Assembly (NCBI RefSeq): GCF_039831995.1
Contig: NZ_JBDOIO010000003.1
Span: forward strand, 248,001-312,000
DNA from: Paenibacillus pabuli
Lineage (GTDB): Bacteria; Bacillota; Bacilli; Paenibacillales; Paenibacillaceae
Length of the DNA stretch: 64,000 nucleotides
Direction: 5' to 3'
Shown here: positions 34,523-43,115 of the stretch, piece after piece
Numbering within the stretch: position 1 is the stretch's first letter
How the letters are laid out: each line of letters begins with the position of its first letter
Translations under genes and position numbers: made by a program
The notes under the pieces: generated by a model
Told to the model about the DNA's origin: nothing
Database searches by the model: none
The model's input: only the letters and a program-made list of their open reading frames with translations

Positions 34523-35479
34523 TTGCAAGCCAAAACAGCCAAGACAGCAGCCGCTCCTGCCATCCATACGCGTCCAGCGGGCAGGTGGTCCCTTTTGAAA
34601 AGGGATCTGTATCTCAGCAGACACTATTACGTATTGATGGCACCGTTTATGTTGATCTTTTTCATGTTCACTGTCATTCCGGTCGGCATTTCGCTTGGGC
34701 TCAGCTTTTTCCATTTCAATATGCTGGAGCTGCCGCGTTTTATCGGCTGGCAAAACTATTCACGCTTGTTCCTGGGGGACGATGTCTTTTTAATTGCTCT
34801 GAAAAATACGCTGCTGTTTGCCGTCATCACCGGCCCAGTCAGTTATATTGCCTGCTTTTTGTTTGCGTGGATCATCAATGAACTGTCGCCCAAAATCCGG
34901 GCGGTTATGACGCTGATATTCTACGCTCCGTCCATATCCGGTAACGTGTTTTTCATCTGGCTGATCATCTTCTCCGGTGACAGCTACGGGTACATGAATG
35001 GCTTCCTGATGCGTCTGGGCGTCACCCTGGAACCCATCCAATGGCTCGTAGATGAGAGATACGTGCTGGCCATCGTCATTATCGTTCAACTATGGCTCAG
35101 TCTTGGAACCAGCTTCCTGGCTTTTATCGCAGGTTTGCAGACGATTGACCGCTCGCTGGTGGAAGCCGGTACAGTGGATGGGATCAAAAATCGCTGGCAG
35201 GAGCTCTGGTATATTACCCTGCCATCGATGAGACCCCAACTCATGTTTGGCGCAGTCATGCAGATTACGGCTTCATTTGCTGTAGCCGAAATTTCGATTG
35301 CCCTGGCCGGTTTCCCAAGTGTTAACTATGCAGCGCATACGGTCGTTACCCACTTGATGGACTTCGGCACCATTCGCTTCGAGATGGGCTATGCCTCGGC
35401 CATTGCAACGGTGCTGTTTGCACTGATGCTTGGTACGAACGTCTTGACGCAAAAAATGCTGAGAAAGATAGGTGAATGA
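34523..35479 (+). CDS. CUT1-type sugar ABC permease, first pair
   Basis: A 318-residue membrane permease starting at a TTG preceded by GGAAGGGAGGG. First membrane segment LMAPFMLIFFMFTVIPVGISLGL; coupling motif VEAGTVDGIKNRWQELWYITLP, with Gly replacing the usual Ala after EA. Its stop overlaps the next permease by four bases. With the next gene it forms a heterodimeric channel for the binding protein(s) encoded upstream. No ATPase gene is present, implying a shared one. Confidence 0.94.
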   Translation: MQAKTAKTAAAPAIHTRPAGRWSLLKRDLYLSRHYYVLMAPFMLIFFMFTVIPVGISLGLSFFHFNMLELPRFIGWQNYSRLFLGDDVFLIALKNTLLFAVITGPVSYIACFLFAWIINELSPKIRAVMTLIFYAPSISGNVFFIWLIIFSGDSYGYMNGFLMRLGVTLEPIQWLVDERYVLAIVIIVQLWLSLGTSFLAFIAGLQTIDRSLVEAGTVDGIKNRWQELWYITLPSMRPQLMFGAVMQITASFAVAEISIALAGFPSVNYAAHTVVTHLMDFGTIRFEMGYASAIATVLFALMLGTNVLTQKMLRKIGE

Positions 35480-36357
35480 CAATGACCAGCAAAGTACGTG
35501 CCGTGTTCGGCATGCCCAAAAGACTGAATCGGTCATTTACCGTCAGCCTGATGCTGTTTGCCCTGCTGGCCGTGTTTGGATCATTTATGGTGTTGCCTCT
35601 CATTTATGCTGTTAACAACGCATTTAAGCCACTGGATGAATTGTTTATTTTTCCACCGCGCTTCTGGGTGAACAATCCGACAACGGAGAATTTCGCGGAT
35701 CTGATCAATCTAATGGGCAATTCGTGGGTACCGTTATCCCGCTATATTGCCAATACATTGCTCATTACGATCCTGGGGACGGCAGGACATATCCTTCTGG
35801 CCTCAGCGGCAGCTTATCCACTGGCGAAATATCGTTTTCCCGGCTCCAAAGTGTTGTTCACGATTGTCATTCTGTCCCTCATGTTTTCGCCGCATGTCAC
35901 TGCGATCCCGAACTACATGGTTATGTCCTGGCTCGGCTGGATTAACAGTCATGCTTCGATTATCGTGCCATCCCTAGCGTTCTCCTTGGGACTGTTTCTG
36001 ATGAAACAATTCATGGAACAGATCCCGGATGCACTGCTCGAGGCAGCGAAGATTGATGGCGCGAATGAATACCGGATTTTCTGGAGTATTGTGATGCCTA
36101 ATGTGAAGCCGGCTTGGCTTACTCTGATGATATTGCAGTTTCCCGCCCTCTGGGGTACAGACGGTGGAAGTTTTATTTACAGTGAAAATCTTAAAACATT
36201 GCACTACGCGCTCAGCCAGATTGTTCAGGGAGGAATAGCGAGAGCGGGGGTTGGTGCAGCGGTTGCACTGCTGCTTATGATCGTACCGATTACCCTGTTC
36301 ATCATCTCCCAGAGCAGCGTCATGCAGACGATGGCTACTTCGGGCATGAAAGAGTAG
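35476..36357 (+). CDS. CUT1-type sugar ABC permease, first pair partner
   Basis: A 293-residue membrane permease with about six membrane segments (for example LMLFALLAVFGSFMVLPLIYA) and coupling motif EAAKIDGANEYRIFWSIVMP. Start is the ATG overlapping the preceding stop (ATGA); the ATG at 35482 is an alternative. It is followed 15 bases later by an NHL-repeat gene, which is not a normal transporter component, and all are on the same strand. Confidence 0.94.
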   Translation: MTMTSKVRAVFGMPKRLNRSFTVSLMLFALLAVFGSFMVLPLIYAVNNAFKPLDELFIFPPRFWVNNPTTENFADLINLMGNSWVPLSRYIANTLLITILGTAGHILLASAAAYPLAKYRFPGSKVLFTIVILSLMFSPHVTAIPNYMVMSWLGWINSHASIIVPSLAFSLGLFLMKQFMEQIPDALLEAAKIDGANEYRIFWSIVMPNVKPAWLTLMILQFPALWGTDGGSFIYSENLKTLHYALSQIVQGGIARAGVGAAVALLLMIVPITLFIISQSSVMQTMATSGMKE

Positions 36358-36372
36358 AAAGGAGGCAGCGAG

Positions 36373-37836
36373 GTGCGGAAAAGCACATGGAACAAGCAGG
36401 GCTGGATCATCATGGGCATGGTCTGCCTCCTGTGGTTCAGCCAGCAGGCAGCACCCGTGAGTGCAGATGGCAAGCAGGATGCTTACCAATATTCCTACTG
36501 GGGCGATTCCGTTCCGGCTCCTGCAGCATACGAGGCCACGTCCATCATTACGGGAAAAAAAGTAAACGCTGGTGCATTCAAAGAACCCAGTGACATGCAT
36601 GTCACAGCAGATCAGCGGGTGTTCGTACTGGATTCCGGCAATGGTCGCATTGTGGAAATGGATCGTAATTTGAAGCTGGTCCGGACGATTGATTCCTTTG
36701 AACGTGATGGAAAGGAGGAGCAATTCAATAATCCGCAAGGGCTGTATGTGAGTGATAAAGGGGATCTTCTCATTGCGGATACCGACAATCAACGGGTCGT
36801 CCATCTGAATGAACAAGGCCAATTGGTCAAGGTTGTGGCTGAGCCGAAATCGGATCTGTTACAGGCGGATTTTCAATTCAAACCCGTTCGGGTTGTCATG
36901 GATAAAGGAGACCGTATTTACGTCATGGCAGCGGGTGTATTTGACGGATTCATGGAGTTCAGTGCCGACGGTACATTTTCCTCCTTTATCGGAGCGAATA
37001 GGGTTCAAGTTGACCCGGTAGAGTATTTATGGAAACGGTTTGCCACGCGTGAGCAGCGCAGTCAGATGGTCATGTTCACGCCGACGGAATTCACCAACCT
37101 GGATATGGATGAAGAGGGATTCATCTATGCCACGAGCGGTGACCGCGGCAAGGATCCAATCAAGAAGCTGAATGCCCAGGGGACCGATATTTTGCGCAGA
37201 CAAGGATATCATTACCCACAAGGTGATCTGATGTACACGAATGAAGCTGGGCCATCGCGCCTGATTGATGTAGACGTGGGAGACAGTGACATGTATTCGG
37301 TGCTTGACTCCAACAGAGGGAGAATATTCACCTATAACGGTGATGGATACCTGCTCCATATTTTTGGGGGGATAGGCAATCGGTTGGGACAGTTTAACAC
37401 ACCAGTTGCACTGGAACGTGCAGGAGACCGAATGCTTGTGCTGGATAAGGCGCTCGGTGAGATTACGGTATTCGAGATAACGGAATACGGGCGCACGCTG
37501 CACGAAGCGGTGCGCAGTTATTACAACGGAGATGAAGATCAATCCTCGGTGCTGTTCGCCAAGGCCGCCGAGATGAATGCGAACCTGGAGTATGCCTATG
37601 CGGGTATTGGCAAGTCGCTGCTTCGCCAGAAGGATTACGCCGAATCTGCGCAATATTTCAAACGGAGCATGGAGCGGCAGGGTTACTCCAAAGCTTTTCT
37701 TTTGTTCCGCAAGGAGCTGATGCGTGAGCATTTTTCGTGGATGATGTCCGGTCTATTCCTTGCTGTTGCTGCGTTTGTTACCGTCGTCATCGTTCGCAGG
37801 CAGAAAAGGAGGACAACAAATGCAAGCGCCAAGTAA
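36373..37836 (+). CDS. Secreted, membrane-anchored NHL-repeat protein with TPR-like region
   Basis: A 487-residue protein. A signal-like segment (GWIIMGMVCLLWFSQQAAPVSA) is followed by NHL-type beta-propeller repeats (about residues 65-375; for example FKEPSDMHVTADQRVFVLDSGNGRIVEMD, FNNPQGLYVSDKGDLLIADTDNQRVVHL, FNTPVALERAGDRMLVLDKALGEITVF). A helical stretch (about 380-440) resembles a TPR unit (ANLEYAYAGIGKSLLRQKDYAESAQYFKRSM), and a C-terminal membrane segment (WMMSGLFLAVAAFVTVVIV) ends in RRQKRR. The topology puts the propeller outside. It starts with GTG behind AAAGGAGG and overlaps the next gene by 17 bases. It may scaffold the surface complex; no enzymatic residues are evident. Confidence 0.85.
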   Translation: MRKSTWNKQGWIIMGMVCLLWFSQQAAPVSADGKQDAYQYSYWGDSVPAPAAYEATSIITGKKVNAGAFKEPSDMHVTADQRVFVLDSGNGRIVEMDRNLKLVRTIDSFERDGKEEQFNNPQGLYVSDKGDLLIADTDNQRVVHLNEQGQLVKVVAEPKSDLLQADFQFKPVRVVMDKGDRIYVMAAGVFDGFMEFSADGTFSSFIGANRVQVDPVEYLWKRFATREQRSQMVMFTPTEFTNLDMDEEGFIYATSGDRGKDPIKKLNAQGTDILRRQGYHYPQGDLMYTNEAGPSRLIDVDVGDSDMYSVLDSNRGRIFTYNGDGYLLHIFGGIGNRLGQFNTPVALERAGDRMLVLDKALGEITVFEITEYGRTLHEAVRSYYNGDEDQSSVLFAKAAEMNANLEYAYAGIGKSLLRQKDYAESAQYFKRSMERQGYSKAFLLFRKELMREHFSWMMSGLFLAVAAFVTVVIVRRQKRRTTNASAK

Positions 37837-38455
37837 GCAGCTTTACCAGTATCCGCTTCACCTCATCTTTCACCCGTTCGATGGGTACTGGGAACTGAAA
37901 TATGAACGTAATCAACGAACGACATTGCTGATTGCCTGTATGATTATGCTGCTGCTGATGGTTACCAAGATTTTGCATGCCCAGTACAGCGGTTTTCTCA
38001 TTAATTTTAACAATCCCAAGTATCTGAACAGCCTGCTTGAAGTGTTGTATGTCATGATCCCGGTACTGTTCTGGTGTGTGGCCAACTGGTCGCTAACGAC
38101 CCTGATGGACGGAGAAGGCAAGTTTTCGGAGATTTTCATGTCGACGTGTTTTGCACTGGTGCCGCTGCTCCTGATTCATTTCCCGTGGATTTGGCTGAGT
38201 CTCGTCATTTCCGCGCAGGAGACAGCCTTTTATTATTTCTCCAATGCACTTGCTGTTGCTTGGACGGTGTATCTGTTATTTGTGGGTAACATGACCGTTC
38301 ATCAGTACACACCGGCTAAGACGGTGCTTACGATGCTGCTTACCCTTGTAGCCATGGCTTTTATGGCTTTTCTGTGCTTGCTTTTCTTCAGTCTGGTGCA
38401 GCAGATCGTATCGTTTGTCGTAACCATCTATCAAGAAATCGTGCTTCGGGGCTAA
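37820..38455 (+). CDS. Yip1-like multi-pass membrane protein
   Basis: A 211-residue protein with about five hydrophobic segments (LLIACMIMLLLMVTKIL, LYVMIPVLFWCVANWSL, ALVPLLLIHFPWIWLSLVIS, LTLVAMAFMAFLCLLFFSL among them) and a cytoplasmic N-terminus containing HLIFHPFDGYWELKYE, typical of bacterial Yip1-domain proteins. ATG 37820 has AAGGAGG seven bases upstream, inside the end of the NHL gene. No active-site residues are visible. Such proteins sit in transporter clusters of this kind but their role is not known; membrane organisation of the neighbouring complex is a guess. Confidence 0.85.
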   Translation: MQAPSKQLYQYPLHLIFHPFDGYWELKYERNQRTTLLIACMIMLLLMVTKILHAQYSGFLINFNNPKYLNSLLEVLYVMIPVLFWCVANWSLTTLMDGEGKFSEIFMSTCFALVPLLLIHFPWIWLSLVISAQETAFYYFSNALAVAWTVYLLFVGNMTVHQYTPAKTVLTMLLTLVAMAFMAFLCLLFFSLVQQIVSFVVTIYQEIVLRG

Positions 38456-38471
38456 GGAAGGAGGACATCCA

Positions 38472-41054
38472 GTGAAATATGCTGTAGCAAAAAAAATAAC
38501 CGGAATGCTGCTGATTGGCAGTATGCTTCTAAGTGGTTGCCAGGTCTCGCTATCACCGCAAGCTCGTGAGGCAGCAGCAGCTGTAGATCAGGCCGATCTT
38601 CCCTCCCTGCCTCCCGGAGAACAACTGAAATCTTCTTTCAGCGATCCTCGACTGCAAGACATGATTGGTATTGCCAGGAATGAAGCCTTGCAGCTGTTTA
38701 TCGATGAAAAGACGGCAGAGATTGCTGTCCTGGACAGAGAGAGCGGACAGATCTGGCGCAGCAATCCGGCAGATCGAGAGCAGGACGGGATTGCGGCCGG
38801 CATTAACAAAGATCTTCTGTCATCCCAAGCCAGACTTAGCTTTTTTAACAACCAGGGTCAGAGCAGTACGGTGAACTCTTATACGGATAGCATCGGTCAT
38901 AAGCAGGTTAGCTATGAGGCTATGCCAAGCGGGGTCCGGGTTCACTATCAGTTCGGGAGCACGGAGCGCTCCATTGAAGATTTACCGGTCAAAATCAGCA
39001 AGGAACGATTTGAGCAAAAGCTGTTAGCACAGCTCGACAAGGCAGGAGAACGCGCCTTGAAGATCGGGTATACCGAAGACAAAGAAGAAGGTGTTTATGT
39101 TCGAATCGACAAGGCTCTGCAGGGACTTCAGCTGTCTCGTGCTCTCAAGGCATTTGACACGGCCGGTTATACGGAAGAAGACCTGGCACAGGACCATGCC
39201 GAGCACGGGATCGATCAGGAGCGAAGTGGACCGAGGCTCTTCATGATGACGCTGGAATACGAACTGGATGGTGAGAATCTGCTGGTGCGTGTTCCTGCAT
39301 CCGGCATTCATTTTCCGGAAGAATATCCGATCAACACCATATCCGTACTGGAATATTTCGGAGCCGGAGGGATGAATGAAGAGGGCTCAATATTTGTACC
39401 GGACGGCTCGGGAGCACTAATCCATTTTAACAATGGCAAGCTCCAGTATCCCGGTTATCAACAAGATGTTTACGGCCCGGATTTGACGATGAAGTTGAGA
39501 GAAGCCGGCTCGGCGGAAGCCAAAGCCAGGTTGCCGGTCTTTGGACTGATTCGCAAAGAGGGAGCTTTCCTTGGCATTATCGAGGAGGGGGACGCTGTGG
39601 CAGTGGTGAATGCGGATATCAGCGGCAAGCTGAACAGCTATAACAACGTATATCCAAGCTTCTATGTCATGAATAAGAGCGATGTAACGCTTCAGGCAAG
39701 TGACATGGTGCGAACACTTCCCAAATTCCAGAAAAAACCGACAGCGTCAGACTTTGTTGTCCGTTACGCCTTTGTCGGCGGGGAGAAGGCTTCCTATTCA
39801 GGGTTGGCGGAACTCTATCGGAATTATCTGCTGCAAACTGGAGGACTTCCCGAGCAGCAAGCGGGTAAAGAACAGGCGGGCATTCCATTTTATCTGAAAT
39901 TGTTCGGCGGGATGACAACCCGGCAGCATATGCTGGGTATCCCTTATGATTCGACTGAGGCGCTTACGACTTTTGAGGAAGCCAAGCAGATTCTGTCCAC
40001 GCTCACGGAGAAAAATGTATCCAACATTCAGGTTCGCTACGCCGGATGGTTCAATGATGGATTGCACCACCGACTGCCGGATTCCATTTTGGTGGATGGA
40101 GCCATTGGTGGCAAGAAGGGCATGCGCGAATTTAGTGATTACGCACGGGAAGCGGGTATCGGATTTTATCCGGATATAGCTCTGCTGAATGTACAGTCGA
40201 AGAAAGGGTTCAAACCAAATAAAGAGGCTTCACGAACGTTAACCCAGGAACCGGCTGTTGTGTATCCGATGAATCAAGCCTTACAGCGCCGTGACCGGGA
40301 AAGGTCACCATCCTATGTACTTTCGCCCAACAAGCTGGATCAGGTTACAACAGATATGCTGGATGAGATGAAGTCTATTTCAAAAGCAGAGCAAGCGCAA
40401 TCACTGAGCCTGCAGGATCTGGCTGAACAGCTGAACAGCGACATGAATCCCAAGAAGCAGCTGGATCGAACGGAAGCGTTGGGCGTAGTCAACAAAGCCC
40501 TAGAACAGATCAAACAGCAGGCAGGCTCCGTTGTGGCCGAAGGTGGAAATGGCTACGCGCTGCCTTATGTTACCGGACTAACGGATGCTCCAATGAACAG
40601 CAGTCAGTTCAAACTGGAGGATGAGGAGGTTCCATTCTTTCAATTGGTGGTTCATGGAAATATTAGTTATACGGGATCTCCCTACAATCTCTCGACGTAT
40701 ACGAACCCAAGACAATATGTGCTGAAGCTGATTGAATATGGGGCAAGTCCGTACTTTGCCTGGTTTAATGCGCCTAATCATGTAGTCAAACAGACCGATT
40801 ATGACGATCTGTACGCGGCAAATTACGAGCAGTGGGTAGACCTGGCTGCCGAGATGTACAACGAGGTCAATCAGACCAATCTTCCATTTGCCGGGCGATC
40901 CATGAAATCGCATGAAGCATTGGCGGAAGGTGTGTACCGAACAACCTATGATGGCGGTGGCTTCGTGATCGTGAATTATAATGATTTTCCTGTAGAGGTT
41001 GAGGGCCAATCCGTGGAAGCCCAAGGTTATGTGACGGGTGGTGAGCAGCTCTGA
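38472..41054 (+). CDS. Large surface lipoprotein of the DUF5696 type (glycosidase-like)
   Basis: An 860-residue lipoprotein with lipobox LSGC (Cys23), starting at GTG behind GGAGG. Residues about 60-430 are mainly beta and may form a carbohydrate-enzyme-like sandwich; about 470-830 look like a TIM barrel (FYLKLFGGM, VSNIQVRYAGWFNDG, GIGFYPDIALLNVQS, NAPNHVVKQTDYDDLY). The overall plan resembles GH101/GH36-like proteins with an N-terminal sandwich, but no catalytic pair can be assigned from sequence alone. The stop overlaps the next reading frame (CTGA at 41051), so it is coupled to the second permease pair. Family assignment is from recognition; an enzymatic role is inferred. Confidence 0.82.
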   Translation: MKYAVAKKITGMLLIGSMLLSGCQVSLSPQAREAAAAVDQADLPSLPPGEQLKSSFSDPRLQDMIGIARNEALQLFIDEKTAEIAVLDRESGQIWRSNPADREQDGIAAGINKDLLSSQARLSFFNNQGQSSTVNSYTDSIGHKQVSYEAMPSGVRVHYQFGSTERSIEDLPVKISKERFEQKLLAQLDKAGERALKIGYTEDKEEGVYVRIDKALQGLQLSRALKAFDTAGYTEEDLAQDHAEHGIDQERSGPRLFMMTLEYELDGENLLVRVPASGIHFPEEYPINTISVLEYFGAGGMNEEGSIFVPDGSGALIHFNNGKLQYPGYQQDVYGPDLTMKLREAGSAEAKARLPVFGLIRKEGAFLGIIEEGDAVAVVNADISGKLNSYNNVYPSFYVMNKSDVTLQASDMVRTLPKFQKKPTASDFVVRYAFVGGEKASYSGLAELYRNYLLQTGGLPEQQAGKEQAGIPFYLKLFGGMTTRQHMLGIPYDSTEALTTFEEAKQILSTLTEKNVSNIQVRYAGWFNDGLHHRLPDSILVDGAIGGKKGMREFSDYAREAGIGFYPDIALLNVQSKKGFKPNKEASRTLTQEPAVVYPMNQALQRRDRERSPSYVLSPNKLDQVTTDMLDEMKSISKAEQAQSLSLQDLAEQLNSDMNPKKQLDRTEALGVVNKALEQIKQQAGSVVAEGGNGYALPYVTGLTDAPMNSSQFKLEDEEVPFFQLVVHGNISYTGSPYNLSTYTNPRQYVLKLIEYGASPYFAWFNAPNHVVKQTDYDDLYAANYEQWVDLAAEMYNEVNQTNLPFAGRSMKSHEALAEGVYRTTYDGGGFVIVNYNDFPVEVEGQSVEAQGYVTGGEQL

Positions 41055-41107
41055 AGACACTCCTGAAATGGAAATCGGGAAGTCGTACGTATGCTCAGCA
41101 GAAAGCC

Positions 41108-41953
41108 ATGTGGGGCGTCATCTACGTGCTTCCATGGCTGGTCGGATTTGTATTATTTTTCTTCATCCCGCTGCTCGCGTCACTGCGTTACAGCATGAGC
41201 ACGATTCAGGCCAATGCGGAAGGCATTGCCATTCAATTCACCGGGGTTGCCAACTATATTCAGGCGCTCACCGTCAATACCAGTTTTAACCGAGCGTTGA
41301 TCGAGTCGATTACCGATGTGCTTGTCAATGTGCCTCTTATTGTCATATTTAGCCTGTTTCTCGCCGTCATCTTGAACCAGAAGTTCAGAGGCCGGGCTGT
41401 GGCACGTTCCATATTCTTCTTGCCCGTTATTTTGGCATCCGGTGTCATCATGTCACTGGAAAGCACCAGCTTGATTGATGCTGTTAATCAGAATAGTACT
41501 GGAGGAAGCGCACTAGGTACATTTGAGCTCGAAAATCTGATGTTGGATGCCGGGGTGAGCGAATGGATCGTGACGTATCTGAGCAGTGCCGTTGATCGAA
41601 TCTATCAGATTGTCAGCCAGTCGGGGGTGCAAATTTTGATCTTTTTGGCTGGCATTCAGACCATTTCTCCTCAGCTCTATGAGGCATCCAAAATGGAAGG
41701 TGCTACCGGGTACGAAGCATTCTGGAAGATTACATTCCCGATGGTCAGTCCGCTGATCTTTGTCAATGCGATCTACACGATTATCGACTCGTTTGCCAAT
41801 AACGCCATGACTGAACTGATCCGGGATACCGGATTCGTGAAATTTGACTTTGGCCTCAGCTCGGCGATGGCATGGGTGTATTTTCTAGCGATTGCCATCA
41901 TTCTCGTGATTGTATCCATTATGTTCTCGAAACGAGTCTTCTATCAAGATTAG
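41108..41953 (+). CDS. CUT1-type sugar ABC permease, second pair
   Basis: A membrane permease of at least 281 residues. First membrane segment MWGVIYVLPWLVGFVLFFFIPLL; coupling motif EASKMEGATGYEAFWKITFP. The ATG at 41108 is the first standard start, but it has no ribosome site and cuts directly into the first membrane segment. The frame is open back to 41045, and a CTG at 41051 (giving KTLLKWKSGSRTYAQQKA before the Met) overlaps the preceding stop as CTGA with GGGTGGTGAG upstream, which may be the true start. It pairs with the next gene. Confidence 0.92.
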   Translation: MWGVIYVLPWLVGFVLFFFIPLLASLRYSMSTIQANAEGIAIQFTGVANYIQALTVNTSFNRALIESITDVLVNVPLIVIFSLFLAVILNQKFRGRAVARSIFFLPVILASGVIMSLESTSLIDAVNQNSTGGSALGTFELENLMLDAGVSEWIVTYLSSAVDRIYQIVSQSGVQILIFLAGIQTISPQLYEASKMEGATGYEAFWKITFPMVSPLIFVNAIYTIIDSFANNAMTELIRDTGFVKFDFGLSSAMAWVYFLAIAIILVIVSIMFSKRVFYQD

Positions 41954-41970
41954 AAAGGAGGACGTTCAGC

Positions 41971-42915
41971 GTGACGACTTCTCGATTATTATCGCTGGAA
42001 CACTGGAAAGGCTGGCTCTGGTCAGTGATTCGGTTCGTACTGATTACTGGACTTTCCTTTGTTATCCTCTTTCCGATATTTCAGAAAATCTCTACGTCCA
42101 TAAAAGATAAGGGTGACCTGTATTCCGCAGTGGTGGTATGGATCCCCCAGAATTTCTCGATCGATAACTTTCAGCAGGCTATCCGGGTTATGGATTACTG
42201 GGCGACTCTGTTCAATACCTTCGCTCTGTCAGCGACAACAACACTGTTAACGACAGCGTCCTGTGCCCTGGCAGGATACGGTTTCGCCCGGTTGAAGTTC
42301 AAGGGGAGCAATTTGCTGTTCGCAGGTGTCATTCTCACGATTCTCGTTCCGCCCACGACGATTTTGATTCCGGTGTATCTCAACCTGAAAAGCTTCGACC
42401 TGATGGGCTTGATGACACTGATTACCGGCAAATCGGTGAACCTGCTGAATACCTACTGGCCGTTCATTCTGACCGCCATTACCGCCAATTCGCTTAAAGC
42501 CGGATTGTATATTTTCATCTTTCGTCAGTTCTTCCGCGGCATTCCGAAGGAAGTGGAAGAGGCGGCATATGTGGACGGTGCAGGCATTGGGCGGACCTTT
42601 GCCCGAATTATGCTGCCGAATGCAATTCCATCCATGGTGACCGTGATGCTGTTTTCCTTTGTATGGCAGTGGAATGATAGCTTCTACACGACCACGTATC
42701 TGACTTCAAGTAAGGTCATGTCGACCCAACTGTCTTCGCTTCCGTATAATCTGGCCCAACAAGTAAGTGATGGAGCCTCTAAGGCGGATCCTTTTTATCT
42801 AAGCATGATTCAGGATACGGGAATATTGCTCGCCATTCTGCCTTTGATTGTTATCTATCTCTTCGTGCAGCGTTATTTCGTGGAAAGTGTAGAACGTACA
42901 GGAATCGTTGGCTAA
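41971..42915 (+). CDS. CUT1-type sugar ABC permease, second pair partner
   Basis: A 314-residue membrane permease starting at GTG with AAAGGAGG nine bases upstream; earlier in-frame codons lie inside the previous gene. Membrane segments include VIRFVLITGLSFVILFPIF and the coupling motif is EEAAYVDGAGIGRTFARIMLP. An insertion around residues 95-150 (LVPPTTILIPVYLNLKSFDLMG plus LITGKSVNLLNTYWP) makes the loop longer than in the first pair. It ends the coupled gene string that began at 31606. Confidence 0.94.
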   Translation: MTTSRLLSLEHWKGWLWSVIRFVLITGLSFVILFPIFQKISTSIKDKGDLYSAVVVWIPQNFSIDNFQQAIRVMDYWATLFNTFALSATTTLLTTASCALAGYGFARLKFKGSNLLFAGVILTILVPPTTILIPVYLNLKSFDLMGLMTLITGKSVNLLNTYWPFILTAITANSLKAGLYIFIFRQFFRGIPKEVEEAAYVDGAGIGRTFARIMLPNAIPSMVTVMLFSFVWQWNDSFYTTTYLTSSKVMSTQLSSLPYNLAQQVSDGASKADPFYLSMIQDTGILLAILPLIVIYLFVQRYFVESVERTGIVG

Positions 42916-42949
42916 AACGTTAGGCTTAACCGTGAAGAAAGATCCGAGA

Positions 42950-42966
42950 CAGATCGATACGATCTG
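42950..42966. repeat. Perfect 7-bp inverted repeat after the permease operon
   Basis: CAGATCG and CGATCTG are exact complements around ATA. No T-run follows, so it is not a standard terminator; it lies directly before a purine-rich AGGAGGAGG stretch and a 17-codon open frame. Confidence 0.6.
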
Positions 42967-42984
42967 AAGAGAGGAGGAGGAGTC

Positions 42985-43038
42985 TTGCCCCTGAACGTGT
43001 GGAACGGGTTGCGGAAGCGTGCGCCAACCGATGCTTAG
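42985..43038 (+). CDS. Possible 17-residue peptide
   Basis: TTG at 42985, preceded by the very strong GAGGAGGAGG, opens a frame of 17 codons (MPLNVWNGLRKRAPTDA) ending in TAG. It sits between the permease operon and the GH5 gene, just after a hairpin. No similarity is recognised; it may be a leader peptide or a chance frame behind a purine-rich tract. Confidence 0.3.
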   Translation: MPLNVWNGLRKRAPTDA

Positions 43039-43115
43039 TCTACTTTTAGGCTTTGCTGCGATTCATCGGATATTGCATTGAGGATAAGCAATCGATCATG
43101 ACAGGAGGATATAAA

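Noticed and set aside
43053..43115. Longer GH5 reading frame starting at ATG 43053
   Set aside because: The signal peptide begins at the GTG 43116, which has AGGAGG seven bases upstream.
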